Of a stretch of DNA of 62,761 nt, positions 34,998-44,611 are shown piece after piece. A program made the position numbers and the translations under genes. The DNA is taken from NCBI GenBank assembly GCA_021732415.1, contig JAKFVC010000053.1:30001-92761 (forward strand), read 5' to 3'. Position 1 is the first letter of the stretch, and each line of letters opens with the position of its first letter. The notes beneath the pieces are model-generated. The model was not told where the DNA came from and did no database searches. It worked only from the letters and a program-made list of their open reading frames with translations. Source of the stretch: Planctomycetaceae bacterium. GTDB taxonomy: Bacteria; Planctomycetota; Planctomycetia; Planctomycetales; Planctomycetaceae.

Positions 34998-36311
34998 GTG
35001 GACAGCGTCGTGACAGAGCTATTTGTGATTTTGGTCTTAATCCTGGCCAATGGTTTTTTTGCCGGGGCCGAGATTGCCATCATCGCTGCCGGGCGGGGCC
35101 GCTTGCAGCAGCAGGCTGACGCCGGAAATCATGGTGCCAAGCTGGCTTTGGAGCTGGCCGCCGATCCGAATCGGTTTCTGCCGACGGTCCAAGTCGGAAT
35201 TTCGTTGATCGGCACGTTTGCGGCCGCATTCGGTGGAGCTCGCATTGCGGGCTACCTGGCAACTGCCCTGAAGGATGTTCCGAATCTGTGGATTTCCAGC
35301 CATCGCGAAGGCATTGCGCTGGGAATTGTTGTTGTCTGCATGACCTATCTCTCCACCGTCCTGGGAGAGCTTGTACCCAAACGCATGGCCCTCATGCATG
35401 CGAATACATTGGCTGGGATTGTGGCCCTGCCGATGCATGTGCTGGCCCGCGTGGCACGGCCGGCGGTCATTGTCATGGCCAAGTCCACGGACGCCGTGTT
35501 GTGGCTCCTGGGAAGTCACAATGCCTCCAGACAGTCGGTGTCGATCGATGATATTCAACATCTGATTGCCACCGGGACCGAAGAAGGCGTGGTGGCTCCG
35601 GTCGAACAACAGTTGGCGGTGGAAGCATTACGACTCGGTGAAAAGTCGGTGAAGAATATCATGCGTCCGCGAGTCGAAATGGACGCACTCGACATCAACA
35701 CGCCGCCCCAGGAAGTCCTCGGTGCGCTGGCGATGGCGGGTTTTTCCCGTTTGCCGATTTATGAGGAGAACCTCGATCAGATCATTGGTTATATCCATCT
35801 GAAGGATATCGTCCGCCAACAATACATGGGGTGGGCGATTGATCTGCGCAAGTTGCTGCACCCTGCCCTGTTTGTGCCCGAGTCGATGCCGATCGACCGG
35901 CTGTTGCTGCGATTTCAGGAACAGCATAATCAAATCGCGATCGTGCTGGATGAATTTGGCGGCACGTCAGGGATGGTGACTCTGGAAGACGTCGTTTCGG
36001 AACTGGTCGGCGAGATCCGATCGGAATCACGCTCGGATGACGTCCAGCGGATGGTGCAGCGCGAAGACAAGACGTGGCTGGTGGATGGCCAGGTCACGAT
36101 CGACGATGTCGCCGACAAGCTGCGTTTGCGGCATCCGGATTTGTTGTCGCCCCGCAACTTCAGCACGATTGCCGGTTTGATCCTGACACGCCTCGATCGC
36201 ATCCCCAAGATCGGCGAATCGGTCCATTGGCTGGGACTGCGCTTTGAGGTAGTCGATATGGATGGACCGCGCATCGACCGCGTTTGGATTTCGCCGGAGA
36301 AGCCGGAGTGA
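34998..36311 (+). CDS. Hemolysin C/CorC-type CNNM-CBS membrane protein
   Basis: Polytopic membrane protein of the CNNM/CorC/HlyC family (437 aa), related to magnesium and cobalt efflux proteins. DUF21/CNNM domain with about four hydrophobic segments (LFVILVLILANGFFAGAEIA at the start; LGIVVVCMTYLSTVLGELVP), a CBS pair (KNIMRPRVEMDALDINTPP and FVPESMPIDRLLLRFQEQHN), and a C-terminal CorC_HlyC domain (LVDGQVTIDDVADKLRLRHP). The HNQIAIVLDEFGGTSGMVTLEDVVSELVGEI block is the family signature between CBS2 and CorC_HlyC. Start GTG with GGAGG 7 nt upstream; a longer frame back to 34788 overlaps the metallophosphoesterase and has no ribosome site. Probably co-transcribed with it (77-nt gap). Confidence 0.92.
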   Translation: MDSVVTELFVILVLILANGFFAGAEIAIIAAGRGRLQQQADAGNHGAKLALELAADPNRFLPTVQVGISLIGTFAAAFGGARIAGYLATALKDVPNLWISSHREGIALGIVVVCMTYLSTVLGELVPKRMALMHANTLAGIVALPMHVLARVARPAVIVMAKSTDAVLWLLGSHNASRQSVSIDDIQHLIATGTEEGVVAPVEQQLAVEALRLGEKSVKNIMRPRVEMDALDINTPPQEVLGALAMAGFSRLPIYEENLDQIIGYIHLKDIVRQQYMGWAIDLRKLLHPALFVPESMPIDRLLLRFQEQHNQIAIVLDEFGGTSGMVTLEDVVSELVGEIRSESRSDDVQRMVQREDKTWLVDGQVTIDDVADKLRLRHPDLLSPRNFSTIAGLILTRLDRIPKIGESVHWLGLRFEVVDMDGPRIDRVWISPEKPE

Positions 36312-36323
36312 TCCGTGGCGTAT

Positions 36324-36575
36324 CGTGGGACGGGTCTCCAGGCCCGTCCGTCCCATGCTTGGGGAAATTGGTGGGACCACGAATCACACCAATAACACGA
36401 ATGAATGACCTTTGTCGTCTCCGTGTCCGAGAGACCGATATGTTCCTCATTCGTGTGATTCGAGTTATTCGTGGTCCCTTTTTAGTCGTTTTTCTCTTTG
36501 ATCATCATTTGTTTGGATCAGGGACGTTTTGAGTCACTGAGAGCGGGACGGACGGGCCTGGAGACCCGTCCCACG
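36324..36575. repeat. R1 element, long form, copy 3 (inverted)
   Basis: Outer arms 36324-36353 and 36546-36575, inner arms 36374-36403 and 36448-36475. Its inner text is reversed relative to copies L and R (GATCAGGGACGTTTTGAG precedes the right arm). It lies between the converging CorC-like and murA genes. Confidence 0.85.
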
Positions 36576-36582
36576 GCATCCG

Positions 36583-37980
36583 TCATGCCTCCGTACGTGG
36601 CGTAATCCCCATCCGTTTCAACCATGTCGGGCCCCGCAGTTCGTGCGTCGGATCTGAGGTATCCTCGGCTTTGTCCGAGACGCTCAGCGTCAGGCTGGCT
36701 GGCATGTTTTGCGGTTCGTCCACCATCCGATGGATCTGGGCTCCGAGTTGATTCAGCTTGATCTCCAGTTGATCGTAACCGCGGTCCAGGTGATAGATCC
36801 GGCGAATGACCGATTCTCCCGTCGCTGCGAGTCCCGCCAGAACCAGGGCCGCGCTGGCTCGCAGATCGGACGCCATCACACTGGCACCACTCAATTCGCC
36901 GACGCCGCTGACAATCGCGCAGTTGCCTTCACGGCGGATGCGGGCTCCCAGACGAACCAGTTCTGGCAAATGCATGAAGCGATCGGGAAAGACCTTGTCG
37001 GTCACAATGCTGATCCCGGAAGCACACGTCAACAAGGCCATCAACTGGGCCTGCACATCGGTCGGCACACCGGGATATGGCAACGCAATGCAGTCGATGG
37101 AACGCAGTCTGCCAGACGTGGTGACGCGGACCGAGGTCCCATTCACGTCGATCGTGACGCCAATTTCGCGGAGTTTTTCGATGATGGCCGTCATGTGATC
37201 GACGCGCACATTGTCGATGCGCACTTCGCCATGCGTCATCGCGGCCGCGATCATCAACGTCGCGGCTTCGATGCGATCGGGAATGATGGTGTGCGGCACG
37301 CCGTGCAAACGCTCGACGCCGTCAATTTGCAGGAAGGGAGTTCCCAACCCGACGATCCGGGCTCCCATCGTATTGAGATAGTGGCCAAGGTCCACGACTT
37401 CTGGTTCGCACGCCGCGGCTTCGATGGTGGTCCGGCCTTCGGCGAGTGTCGCGGCTGCCATGACGTTGGCCGTGCCGGTGACGGTGCTGCCGAAAGGTCC
37501 ACCCAAGTAGATGTTGGCCCCGCGCAGCCGGTGGGCTTCTGCAATGACATACCCTCGCTCGACGCGAATCGATGCGCCCAGCGCCTTGAGTCCCTTCAGA
37601 TGCAAATCAATGGGCCGGTCGCCGATGTTGCAACCACCGGGCAGCGACACACAGGCCGCGCCGCGACGGGCCAGCAGCGGCCCGAGCACGCACACACTGG
37701 CTCGCATGCGGCGTACCAGTTCATAGTCAGCAAGGTTGGGCCGCGTGTTGAGGACCTCGAGCGTCAGATCACCGGACTCGGTCCGTTCGACCCGGCTGCC
37801 GAGTGCCCGCAACAAATGCGCGAGCGTGTCGACATCAACAAGATCGGGGACTCCCTGCAGGGTGGTCTTCCCATCGGCCAGCAGCGAGGCCGCCATGATA
37901 GGCAAAGCTGCATTTTTTGCACCGCTGACGGTGGTTCGGCCGGACAGGGGATAGCCCCCTTGAATCACAAACATGTCCAT
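36583..37980 (-). CDS. murA: UDP-N-acetylglucosamine 1-carboxyvinyltransferase
   Basis: First committed enzyme of peptidoglycan synthesis: moves enolpyruvate from PEP to UDP-GlcNAc in the cytoplasm. Of 465 aa; SGAKNAALP (19-27) carries the Lys and Asn that bind substrate, and [20 protein letters not shown] contains the catalytic cysteine (Cys117, equal to Cys115 of E. coli, so fosfomycin-sensitive type). The inside-out alpha/beta barrel pattern continues to [21 protein letters not shown] ~45-residue tail after the fold ([12 protein letters not shown]...) is extra. AGGAGGT 6 nt upstream of the ATG. Preceded by prmC on the same strand with a 47-nt gap. It shows that this planctomycete keeps at least one peptidoglycan gene. 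Confidence 0.96.
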   Translation of the reverse strand: MDMFVIQGGYPLSGRTTVSGAKNAALPIMAASLLADGKTTLQGVPDLVDVDTLAHLLRALGSRVERTESGDLTLEVLNTRPNLADYELVRRMRASVCVLGPLLARRGAACVSLPGGCNIGDRPIDLHLKGLKALGASIRVERGYVIAEAHRLRGANIYLGGPFGSTVTGTANVMAAATLAEGRTTIEAAACEPEVVDLGHYLNTMGARIVGLGTPFLQIDGVERLHGVPHTIIPDRIEAATLMIAAAMTHGEVRIDNVRVDHMTAIIEKLREIGVTIDVNGTSVRVTTSGRLRSIDCIALPYPGVPTDVQAQLMALLTCASGISIVTDKVFPDRFMHLPELVRLGARIRREGNCAIVSGVGELSGASVMASDLRASAALVLAGLAATGESVIRRIYHLDRGYDQLEIKLNQLGAQIHRMVDEPQNMPASLTLSVSDKAEDTSDPTHELRGPTWLKRMGITPRTEA

Positions 37981-38027
37981 CCTTGGACCTCCTGACGGCC
38001 AGTCGCCGTCGCGTGGGTTTTACATTG

Positions 38028-38924
38028 TCAGCTAGCTTTGCGTTGTGCCAGCACGACCCGCGGCCTCCCGCCGGCATCTTTCACAATTCGCACATCGGTG
38101 AAATTGCTGCGGGCCTCCAAGGCTTTCGCAGTGAGTGGCGCCTGTTCGATTCCCGTTTCCAACGCAATCCATCCTCCGGCGACCAGATGCTGCGAGGCCT
38201 TCTCGACAATCGGATTCAAAAACAGCATGCCATCCGCTCCCGCTTTCAACGCACCGAGCGGTTCATGATTGCGGACTTCGGCTTCCAGTTCGGCAATCTC
38301 ACCTTCGGGGACATACGGCGGATTGCTGACGATCAAATCAAACTGCGCGTCTTGAGGGATGGCTGCGAACAGATCCCCCTCATGGAACGTAATCCGGTCG
38401 GCGACTTTGTGTGTTTGGGCATTGTCTGTGGCAATTTGCAGGGCCGCCGGACTGATGTCGGTTGCGGTGCAAACGGCAGTCGGCTGGCTGACGGCCAGCG
38501 ACACTACCACGCATCCCGATCCCGTACACAGGTCGAGAATCCGCGGTGCGGCGAATGTCTTGGCTCGTTCCAGTGCTTCGAGAACCAGGGTTTCGGTATC
38601 CGGTCGCGGGATCAGGACGTCCTTCGTGACCTTGAAGTCCAGGCTGAAGAATTCGCGATGTCCGACCAGATAGGCCACCGGTTCGGCTTGGGACCGGCGT
38701 TTGACCAAGTCGCGCATCTGGGCGCGCTCGGCGTCGGTCAGCGGCGTGTTGAAGTTCGTGTAGAGCTCAATACGCGAGCATTTTCGCACGAAGGCCAGCA
38801 AAACCTGAGCGTCCAGACGAGGCGTATCGCTGCCGTGCTGCTTCAAATAGGGCGTAGTCGCATCCAGGATGCGGGCCACTGTCCACACCTCGGACGACTC
38901 AACAGCAGGACGAGACTCAGCCAT
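38028..38924 (-). CDS. prmC: Release factor N5-glutamine methyltransferase
   Basis: PrmC/HemK methylates the Gln of the GGQ loop in release factors RF1/RF2 using SAM (298 aa). N-terminal helical domain (1-90), then Rossmann-like domain with DLCTGSG (131-137) as SAM motif I, and the substrate-Gln motif NPPY (201-204). IPRPDTETLV (105-114) and EPVAYLVGHREFF (81-93) are family signatures. The gene is often found next to prfA; here the partner is murA and no prfA is seen. The spacing suggests co-transcription with murA. Confidence 0.95.
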   Translation of the reverse strand: MAESRPAVESSEVWTVARILDATTPYLKQHGSDTPRLDAQVLLAFVRKCSRIELYTNFNTPLTDAERAQMRDLVKRRSQAEPVAYLVGHREFFSLDFKVTKDVLIPRPDTETLVLEALERAKTFAAPRILDLCTGSGCVVVSLAVSQPTAVCTATDISPAALQIATDNAQTHKVADRITFHEGDLFAAIPQDAQFDLIVSNPPYVPEGEIAELEAEVRNHEPLGALKAGADGMLFLNPIVEKASQHLVAGGWIALETGIEQAPLTAKALEARSNFTDVRIVKDAGGRPRVVLAQRKAS

Positions 38925-39050
38925 TCTTGATCTCTGGACACTTCCCTGTGACGCTCAATCAAGACCATCGATTCTATACAGAACCCCAGTTGGTCAGACG
39001 GGTTATGGTATCTCAAGGGGGGCTGGGAGACAACCGCAGTTGGGGCGAGG

Positions 39051-39240
39051 AATGACTAATGTCTAATGACTAATGTCTAAAAATGGGTATGCGAAGTCGT
39101 CTGGCGAAGAATCAGCCGACACGCGTTAGCGTCCGGTTTGTTTGGAAAATCGAGTCGAATGTTGCCCCAAGCCGTGGGCTAGCGCCCAGCGGCTGATTTC
39201 TCCGTCTTTTTAGACATTAGGATTTAGACATTAGTCATTC
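39051..39240. repeat. Inverted repeat with a second inverted repeat inside
   Basis: Outer arms GAATGACTAATGTCTAATGA... (39051-39081) and complement (39210-39240). Inside, AATCAGCCGACACGCGTTAG (about 39110) faces its complement ending CCCAGCGGCTGATT (to about 39198). The right outer arm overlaps the stop codon of the regulator gene. Confidence 0.75.
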
Positions 39241-39957
39241 GCTACCTGAGTCCGCGATCCGCTTCAGCATCATCATCCGCACAATAACCGCGATGTTTTT
39301 GCAGCGCATCTTGGTGTAGATGTTGCTCCGATGGACTTCCACCGTCTTGGGTGCACACTTGAGGAGCGTGGCGATTTCCTGGCTGGTCTCGCCTTCCACC
39401 ACATGGTCGAGGACCTCACGTTCCTTGGGGGACAGCAAGTCGTAGCGGCGCTGAAACTCTTGCTTTTCGGCCGTTTCCTGGCGGGCGGCCGTTTCTTGAG
39501 CCAGGGCCTGATGGAGTCGTTCCAGCAGCAATTCGTGATGGATGGGCTTCTCGAAGAAGTCGAACGCGCCGCGCTTCATTGCCTGGACGGCCAACTGCAC
39601 ATCACCGAAGCCGGTGATAATGATCATCGGAACCTTCATGTTCCGCTTCGTGAGCTCCATCTGCAATTCCAGGCCGCTCATCCCGGGCATGCGGATATCG
39701 ACCACCAGGCAGCCGGTGCGGGTGATGTCCCACGTGTCGAGGAATTCTCGAGCGGAGGCATAAGTGGCCACCGGAATCTGTTCTGATTCGATCAGAAAGG
39801 CCAGCGAATCACGGATCGCCGCTTCATTGTCGACGATGCACACCATCAAGGGTTCGGGCGGAGCCTTGATGATGGAAATGCTGGAGTCGGAAAGTGATTT
39901 CTTCCCTGCTGAAGGAGCGGAACTGAAACTATTTTGAGTCGGTGCGCGTGATGTCAT
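39235..39957 (-). CDS. FixJ/LuxR-type response regulator
   Basis: Cytoplasmic two-component response regulator with DNA-binding output (240 aa). Receiver domain about 37-150: acidic pocket VDN (42-44), phosphoacceptor Asp87 in LVVDIRMPG, TG at the switch, Lys of FFEKP. LuxR-type helix-turn-helix near 170-225: LSPKEREVLDHVVEGETSQE and APKTVEVHRSNIYTKM. The first ~36 residues are a Ser-rich non-conserved leader. The ATG at 39957 has GAGGAGGG 5 nt upstream; the longer frame to 40014 reads into an R2 hairpin and encodes TDPDTESRAT, so I reject it. No histidine kinase is adjacent, so it is an orphan. Close to TodT/FixJ/NarL-like regulators. Confidence 0.9.
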   Translation of the reverse strand: MTSRAPTQNSFSSAPSAGKKSLSDSSISIIKAPPEPLMVCIVDNEAAIRDSLAFLIESEQIPVATYASAREFLDTWDITRTGCLVVDIRMPGMSGLELQMELTKRNMKVPMIIITGFGDVQLAVQAMKRGAFDFFEKPIHHELLLERLHQALAQETAARQETAEKQEFQRRYDLLSPKEREVLDHVVEGETSQEIATLLKCAPKTVEVHRSNIYTKMRCKNIAVIVRMMMLKRIADSGSE

Positions 39958-40025
39958 TTGACCCTCCTCGGTGGCCCGACTCTCGGTGTCGGGATCTGTT
40001 CGTTGAGCGGACACCCGACTTTCGG

Positions 40026-40147
40026 GAGGGCGAGGCTCCCGCCGAGCCTAACACGAGCTATAGCTCGGCGTCCGCCGGAGGCATCGAATGGGCCTCCGGC
40101 GGACGCCGACCTGCGGTCGTACTAGGCTCGGCGGGAGCCTCGCCCTG
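40026..40147. repeat. Inverted repeat R13 upstream of the regulator
   Basis: Arms GGGCGAGGCTCCCGCCGAGC... (40028-40050) and complement (40121-40143). A second pair lies inside: CTCGGCGTCCGCCGGAGGC and GCCTCCGGCGGACGCCGACC. R2 arms flank it at 39974 and 40013. Another nested case. Confidence 0.75.
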
Positions 40148-40164
40148 CCATCGCAAACACACTG

Positions 40165-41304
40165 CTATCGCTGCCGGGCGAGTTCCAGATACGCATCATA
40201 TCGCGCCCGAATCTCGGTCACGCTATCATTTCCAAATTTTTCCAGGAAAGCCTGAGCGATCGTCAGCGCGACGACGCTTTCCACGATCACACTGGCCGCG
40301 GCGAGAGCACACACATCGCTCCGTTCGTACGCCGCGTTTTCAGTCTCCTTGGTCTTCAGATTGATCGAATCGAGCGGTTTTCGCAGAGTGCTGATCGGCT
40401 TCTTCGCCGCACGGATCACCAGCGGCTGTCCGTTGGTCATGCCCGCTTCCAGTCCACCCGCGTTGTTGGTCGGCCGCACATAACCCAGCGTGGTGTCACC
40501 TTGATGAGCGGGATCAAACTGAATCGGATCATGCACCTTCGACCCGGGTCGCCGAGCCGCTTCGAAACCGAGACCAATTTCCACACCCTTGATGGCTTGA
40601 ATGCTCATCACGGCCTGCGCGAGCAACCCGTCCAGTTTGCGGTCCCATTGAGCGTGCGTGCCCAATCCAAACGGCAAACCCTCGACGCGGACTTCAACAA
40701 TGCCGCCCAGCGTGTCCCCCTCCTGAGTGGCCTGATCGACCCGGGCCACAATGGCTGTATCAGCCGCGGGGTCCAGCGTGTACATCGGGCTGGCATCACG
40801 GAGGGCTCGCAGTTGGTCGTACGTACCCGTCTGCGGGGTCGTCTTGATCTGTTCGAGTTCCAGGACATATCCAAACACGGTGATCCCGAACAGGCCCAGC
40901 AACTGCTGCGACAGCGCTCCCGCCGCCACCCGGACGGCCGTTTCACGAGCACTGGCGCGTTCCAGAATCCCACGCACCGAACCGAGGTACTTCATCGCGC
41001 CGGAGAGATCGCCGTGACCGGGACGCGGGCGATCGATCTCCTTGAGCCGTTCGAGCTTATAGTCGCTGTTGATGACAGCCAGCGTAATCGGGCTGCCGAG
41101 CGTCGTGCCTTGCCAGATCCCCGTCTGAATGTCGACTTCATCGACCTCCAGCTTCTGCCGTCCCCCTCGACCGTAGCCCCCCTGACGACGCTTCAGTTCG
41201 ACATTGATCGACGGCGCATCAATCTTCAGACCGGCGGGAAATCCATCCAGAATGGCCAACAAGGTCTTGCCGTGGGATTCTCCGGCAGTGAGCAAACGTA
41301 ACAT
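40165..41304 (-). CDS. aroC: Chorismate synthase
   Basis: Last shikimate-pathway enzyme: converts EPSP to chorismate with reduced FMN (379 aa). The start MLRLLTAGESHGKTLLAILD is the family N-terminus with the GESHG signature; next, RRQGGYGRGGRQKLEVDEVD and PRPGHGDLSGAMKY, and ASARETAVRVAAGA. The C-terminal part includes RPTNNAGGLEAGMTNGQPLV. A TTG start 15 nt upstream is an alternative; ATG at 41304 is preferred because the conserved sequence begins there. Chorismate feeds trpE, which is at 56.9 kb. No operon partner. Confidence 0.96.
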   Translation of the reverse strand: MLRLLTAGESHGKTLLAILDGFPAGLKIDAPSINVELKRRQGGYGRGGRQKLEVDEVDIQTGIWQGTTLGSPITLAVINSDYKLERLKEIDRPRPGHGDLSGAMKYLGSVRGILERASARETAVRVAAGALSQQLLGLFGITVFGYVLELEQIKTTPQTGTYDQLRALRDASPMYTLDPAADTAIVARVDQATQEGDTLGGIVEVRVEGLPFGLGTHAQWDRKLDGLLAQAVMSIQAIKGVEIGLGFEAARRPGSKVHDPIQFDPAHQGDTTLGYVRPTNNAGGLEAGMTNGQPLVIRAAKKPISTLRKPLDSINLKTKETENAAYERSDVCALAAASVIVESVVALTIAQAFLEKFGNDSVTEIRARYDAYLELARQR

Positions 41305-41447
41305 GGAGTGCGATTTCAAAAGGTAGGAGTGTCGATCAGGTGTCGGGCATTCGAGTTTTCGAAATTGGCGGCCTTCGAAAAATCGTACGCCCGCCCCTTG
41401 GCGTGCTTAATTTGTAACACAGGCGGCGGGGGTTGCGAAACTGCAGA

Positions 41448-42338
41448 TCACAGCCACGGGAAGGTTTCGTCGGTCAGGATTTCGTAGGCTTCGATGTATT
41501 TTTCGCGGGTCTTGGTGACGATTTCGTCGGGAATTTCGGGTGGCGGGCTGTTCTTGTCCCAACCGGTGGTCTCCAGCCAGTCGCGGACGAATTGCTTGTC
41601 AAAGGACGGCTGACCGCGGCCGGGGGCGTATTTATTCGCCGGCCAAAACCGCGAACTGTCCGGGGTGAGAACCTCGTCGATGAGGTAAATCTGGTCTCCA
41701 ATGTGGCCGAATTCGAACTTCGTATCGGCGATGATGATCCCTCGCAGCCGGGCAAAATCGGAGGCCTGGTCGTAGATCTGCAGGCTCATTGCTCGTAGCG
41801 TTTCGGCCGTGTCGGCGCCGACGATCTCGCACATGGTCTCGAACGAGATATTCATGTCGTGTCCCGATTCCGCCTTGGTGGCTGGCGTAAAAATCGGTTC
41901 GGGCAGCATTTCACTTTCCCGCAATCCGGCTGGCAGAGTGATGCCGCAGACCTTGCCCGAGGCCTGATATTCCTTCCAGCCGGAACCGGAAAGGTACCCG
42001 CGGACGACGCATTCCACGGGAAAAACCGTGGTACGGCGGACCACCATGCTCCGGCCGGCCAATTCCTCGCGGTTGACCTCGGGGGGCAGCGGGAGTTCGT
42101 TGACGTCCATGCTGAGCAGATGATTGGGGACGTGCAGGCGTTGGAACCAGAACTGGCTGATTTGCGTGAGGACGCGACCCTTGTCGGGGATTCCGCTGGG
42201 CAGGACCCAGTCGAACGCACTGATCCGGTCGGTCGCGATCAACAGCAGACGGTCGCCGAATTCGTACAAATCACGGACCTTCCCCCGACGCGGAGTCAGG
42301 CCGGGGAAATCGGTCGATAATAATGGCTTGGAAGACAT
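41448..42338 (-). CDS. purC: Phosphoribosylaminoimidazole-succinocarboxamide synthase
   Basis: SAICAR synthetase, purine pathway: joins CAIR and aspartate with ATP (296 aa). The start [22 protein letters not shown] contains the GKVRD motif, then [21 protein letters not shown] with the ISAFD signature, [20 protein letters not shown], and the C-terminal [25 protein letters not shown]. Length and motifs are typical for the ~300-aa type. ATG at 42338; an upstream TTG would add three residues. A possible small gene ends 5 nt before the start. Confidence 0.96.
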   Translation of the reverse strand: MSSKPLLSTDFPGLTPRRGKVRDLYEFGDRLLLIATDRISAFDWVLPSGIPDKGRVLTQISQFWFQRLHVPNHLLSMDVNELPLPPEVNREELAGRSMVVRRTTVFPVECVVRGYLSGSGWKEYQASGKVCGITLPAGLRESEMLPEPIFTPATKAESGHDMNISFETMCEIVGADTAETLRAMSLQIYDQASDFARLRGIIIADTKFEFGHIGDQIYLIDEVLTPDSSRFWPANKYAPGRGQPSFDKQFVRDWLETTGWDKNSPPPEIPDEIVTKTREKYIEAYEILTDETFPWL

Positions 42339-42343
42339 AAAAC

Positions 42344-42556
42344 TCAATCACTAGGGAGATTCGCGACGATCAAAGTTTTGGTGGTAATTCGCCAGACATC
42401 TGGTCTGACGCCCTGCCATGATTCACAGCGGTACCGCTTTTGGATACATTTGGTCACAAGCTCGTCGACTCTGTCGAAAACCGCCGATCCTGTGATGATA
42501 TCGCCCGCTTCTTGAACCTCAACGGGGTGACGCTTAGAATCATGGGATTGCGGCAT
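42344..42556 (-). CDS. Possible small protein upstream of purC
   Basis: A 70-aa frame ending 5 nt before purC, with the ATG at 42556 and a GGAG about 10 nt upstream. It has no signal peptide, no membrane segment and no family I recognise; the middle ([20 protein letters not shown]) could be a helix. Close spacing to purC supports translation, but codon use is not decisive. Confidence 0.35.
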   Translation of the reverse strand: MPQSHDSKRHPVEVQEAGDIITGSAVFDRVDELVTKCIQKRYRCESWQGVRPDVWRITTKTLIVANLPSD

Positions 42557-42576
42557 TTTATGGTCGCTCCGCAATA

Positions 42577-42652
42577 CTAGCCCGAAGCGCAAGCGAGTGC
42601 ATCGCTTCGATCGTTCAAGGGAATGCACTCGCTTGCGCTATCGGCTAGTATC
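42577..42652. repeat. Inverted repeat R16
   Basis: Arms CTAGCCCGAAGCGCAAGCGA...GTGCAT and its complement ATGCACTCGCTTGCGCTATC...GGCTAG flank ~20 nt. It lies between the diverging purC-side genes and the GH10-like gene. Confidence 0.75.
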
Positions 42653-42791
42653 GTTGACCAGGAATGCATGATCGGTTTGCATAATTTATTCAGAATTGGT
42701 CAGGGCGACTCCCACCAGCACTCGGTCGCTCTAAAATCAATTCCCGGACCTCTTTGTTGCTGCTGGAACGAGATCGGATTGGGAATCAACT

Positions 42792-44279
42792 ATGGGAGTC
42801 CTGCGATTCCTGATCCAGCCGGCCTCGCTCTTGAATTCGTGGCCCGAGGCTCATCGCGCCTACATTTCTGGTTTCGATCAATCGGTGCATACCACGCGAG
42901 TGGAATTCGAAGACAATCTGCTGGTGTGCCGCCGGCAGGTCTCTGAAAGCGGTAAACTGAATGTCGCCTGGCCCGTGGCCGGTTTTGGTAAACCGATGGT
43001 CAGCACTGCGTCGTTGCCTGAACGGCAGACGCCGTATCTGCTGCCGCTGGAGTTGGCTCGCGGCAAGATCGTGCAGCTTAGGAACCAGCTTGCGGCCTGG
43101 GACGCCGCCGGGATGCAGACACCGGTGGGGTATGCCAATCTGAGTTCTGAAGCCCACTCGCTGTTCGCCAAAGCGGTGGGGGCACAATCCGATTTGAAAC
43201 TCTGTAGTGAGCTGGCCGATCAAGCCTTGCAGCGGGCTTTTCAAGCGGCCGAGTTGCTGACCCAATCGTATGCCCAGCAAAGTCTGTCGGTACGCCACCG
43301 GCGTTATTCGCAGATCCCGACTTTGGTCGGGGCCTATCTGCCGAATGATCTAGATGGACCCTGGCAGCCGCACTATCTCGACGCGTTCAATACAGGCGCC
43401 GTATCAGTCAAATGGCGGAACATTGAACCTGTCGAAGGGGAATATCATTGGGAACTCTTCGATGCCCAGGTTGACTGGTGCGAAGACAATCGCCTGGTCG
43501 TCCGCGGCGGCCCGTTGCTCGATCTGGCGCCGCAAGGGATGCCCGACTGGCTGCTCCGTTGGGAAAGTGATATCTGGAACCTGCAGAGCTTCGTGTGCGA
43601 CTTCGTGGAAACGGCCATCCGCCGCTATCAAGGCCGAGTTCGCATGTGGGAGGTCGCCGCTCGCGGGAACAGCGGTGGCGGCATGGCCATCACCGAAGAG
43701 AACCGTTTGGGGCTAGTGGCCAAGGCCCTCGAGATTGCCCGTCAGGTCGACGAAGAAGCCCAGTTGTTTATCCGCATTGATCAACCGTGGGCCGAATATC
43801 AGGCTCGAGGGCAGCATCGCCTTTCGCCCATGCAGTTCGCCGACGGTTTGATTCGCGCGGGCCTGGGGTTGTCAGGAATCAACCTGGAAATCGCCGTGGG
43901 CTATGCCCCGCGCGGCTCGGCTTCGCGAGACTTGCTGGATTATTCCCGCATGATCGATATGTGGAGCGTTCTCGGCCTGCCACTGCACGTGACATTGGCG
44001 TTCCCGTCAGCACCAGGCATCGACCCGCTGGCCAATTGCGATCTGGAAGTCGAACCCTCGAACTGGAAGTACCCCTGGTCCGAAGAAGCCCAGGCCGAGT
44101 GGATCGACCTCTATCTGCCATTGTTGATCGCCAAGCCCGCAGTGACCGGAGTCTTCTGGAACCATCTCAGCGACGCGTCACCGCACATCTTCCCCTTCGC
44201 CGGCCTGATCAACTCCGCCGGCACACCCAAACCCGCCCTGCAGCGAATTGCACGGCATCGGCAGAACTATTTGAAGTAG
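42792..44279 (+). CDS. GH10-like TIM-barrel protein, probably non-catalytic
   Basis: Cytoplasmic 495-aa protein. The second half (about 170-490) resembles the barrel of family 10 endo-beta-1,4-xylanases: QIPTLVGAYLPND, WRNIEPVEGEYHWELFDAQVDWCEDN, GGPLLDLAPQGMPDWL, FVETAIRRYQGRVRMWEVAARGN. In true GH10 enzymes the acid/base Glu is in a WDVVNE-type strand; here the equal place is MWEVAARGN (285-293) with Ala-Arg in place of Asn-Glu. The nucleophile strand (normally xTELD) reads HVTLAFPS (399-406) with Leu for Glu. Both catalytic Glu are thus absent. The first 170 residues are a separate beta-rich domain. No signal peptide. I infer a binding or regulatory role, unless the active site is differently placed. 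Confidence 0.65.
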   Translation: MGVLRFLIQPASLLNSWPEAHRAYISGFDQSVHTTRVEFEDNLLVCRRQVSESGKLNVAWPVAGFGKPMVSTASLPERQTPYLLPLELARGKIVQLRNQLAAWDAAGMQTPVGYANLSSEAHSLFAKAVGAQSDLKLCSELADQALQRAFQAAELLTQSYAQQSLSVRHRRYSQIPTLVGAYLPNDLDGPWQPHYLDAFNTGAVSVKWRNIEPVEGEYHWELFDAQVDWCEDNRLVVRGGPLLDLAPQGMPDWLLRWESDIWNLQSFVCDFVETAIRRYQGRVRMWEVAARGNSGGGMAITEENRLGLVAKALEIARQVDEEAQLFIRIDQPWAEYQARGQHRLSPMQFADGLIRAGLGLSGINLEIAVGYAPRGSASRDLLDYSRMIDMWSVLGLPLHVTLAFPSAPGIDPLANCDLEVEPSNWKYPWSEEAQAEWIDLYLPLLIAKPAVTGVFWNHLSDASPHIFPFAGLINSAGTPKPALQRIARHRQNYLK

Positions 44280-44296
44280 GGAAGAAGAGTTTTAGC

Positions 44297-44592
44297 CACG
44301 GATTGACACAGATTAAACACGGATAAAGACGGGCGAAAATAAGCTGGCCCGTTGTCCGGAACTGAAAGGGATTGGAGTTTTTTGGAACACTGATCTAGGC
44401 TAATCGACACTAATTAATACGGGATCAATAACGAACCGGGAACTTTGTGATTGATCCCCATCTGAAATGTCTGGATTAGTGTTGATCAGTGAAGATTAGC
44501 GTTCCAAAATCTTTTGAATATCAGCGTAGCGATTGCCAGAACGATTTCACATAGGGTGACCCAATCCGTGTTTCATCTGTGTCAATCCGTGG
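44297..44592. repeat. Nested inverted repeats: R6 around R5 copy 2
   Basis: Outer R6 arms: CACGGATTGACACAGATTAA... (44297-44327) and complement ATCTGTGTCAATCCGTGGCT (44573-44592). Inside is an R5 element (44384-44507) with arms GGAACACTGATCTAGGCTAA and complement. One palindrome lies in the spacer of another, with unique text on both sides. The region lies between the converging GH10-like and DUF1501 genes. Confidence 0.85.
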
Positions 44593-44611
44593 CTGAAAAA
44601 TCTTCTTGCCT

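Noticed and set aside
36709-37995. 428-aa plus-strand frame opposite murA
   Set aside because: Antisense shadow of a gene with complete MurA motifs; product is His/Arg/Asp-rich and unlike any family.
39958-40014. Longer N-terminus for the FixJ-type regulator
   Set aside because: These codons come from an R2 hairpin, and the strong ribosome site is at the downstream ATG.
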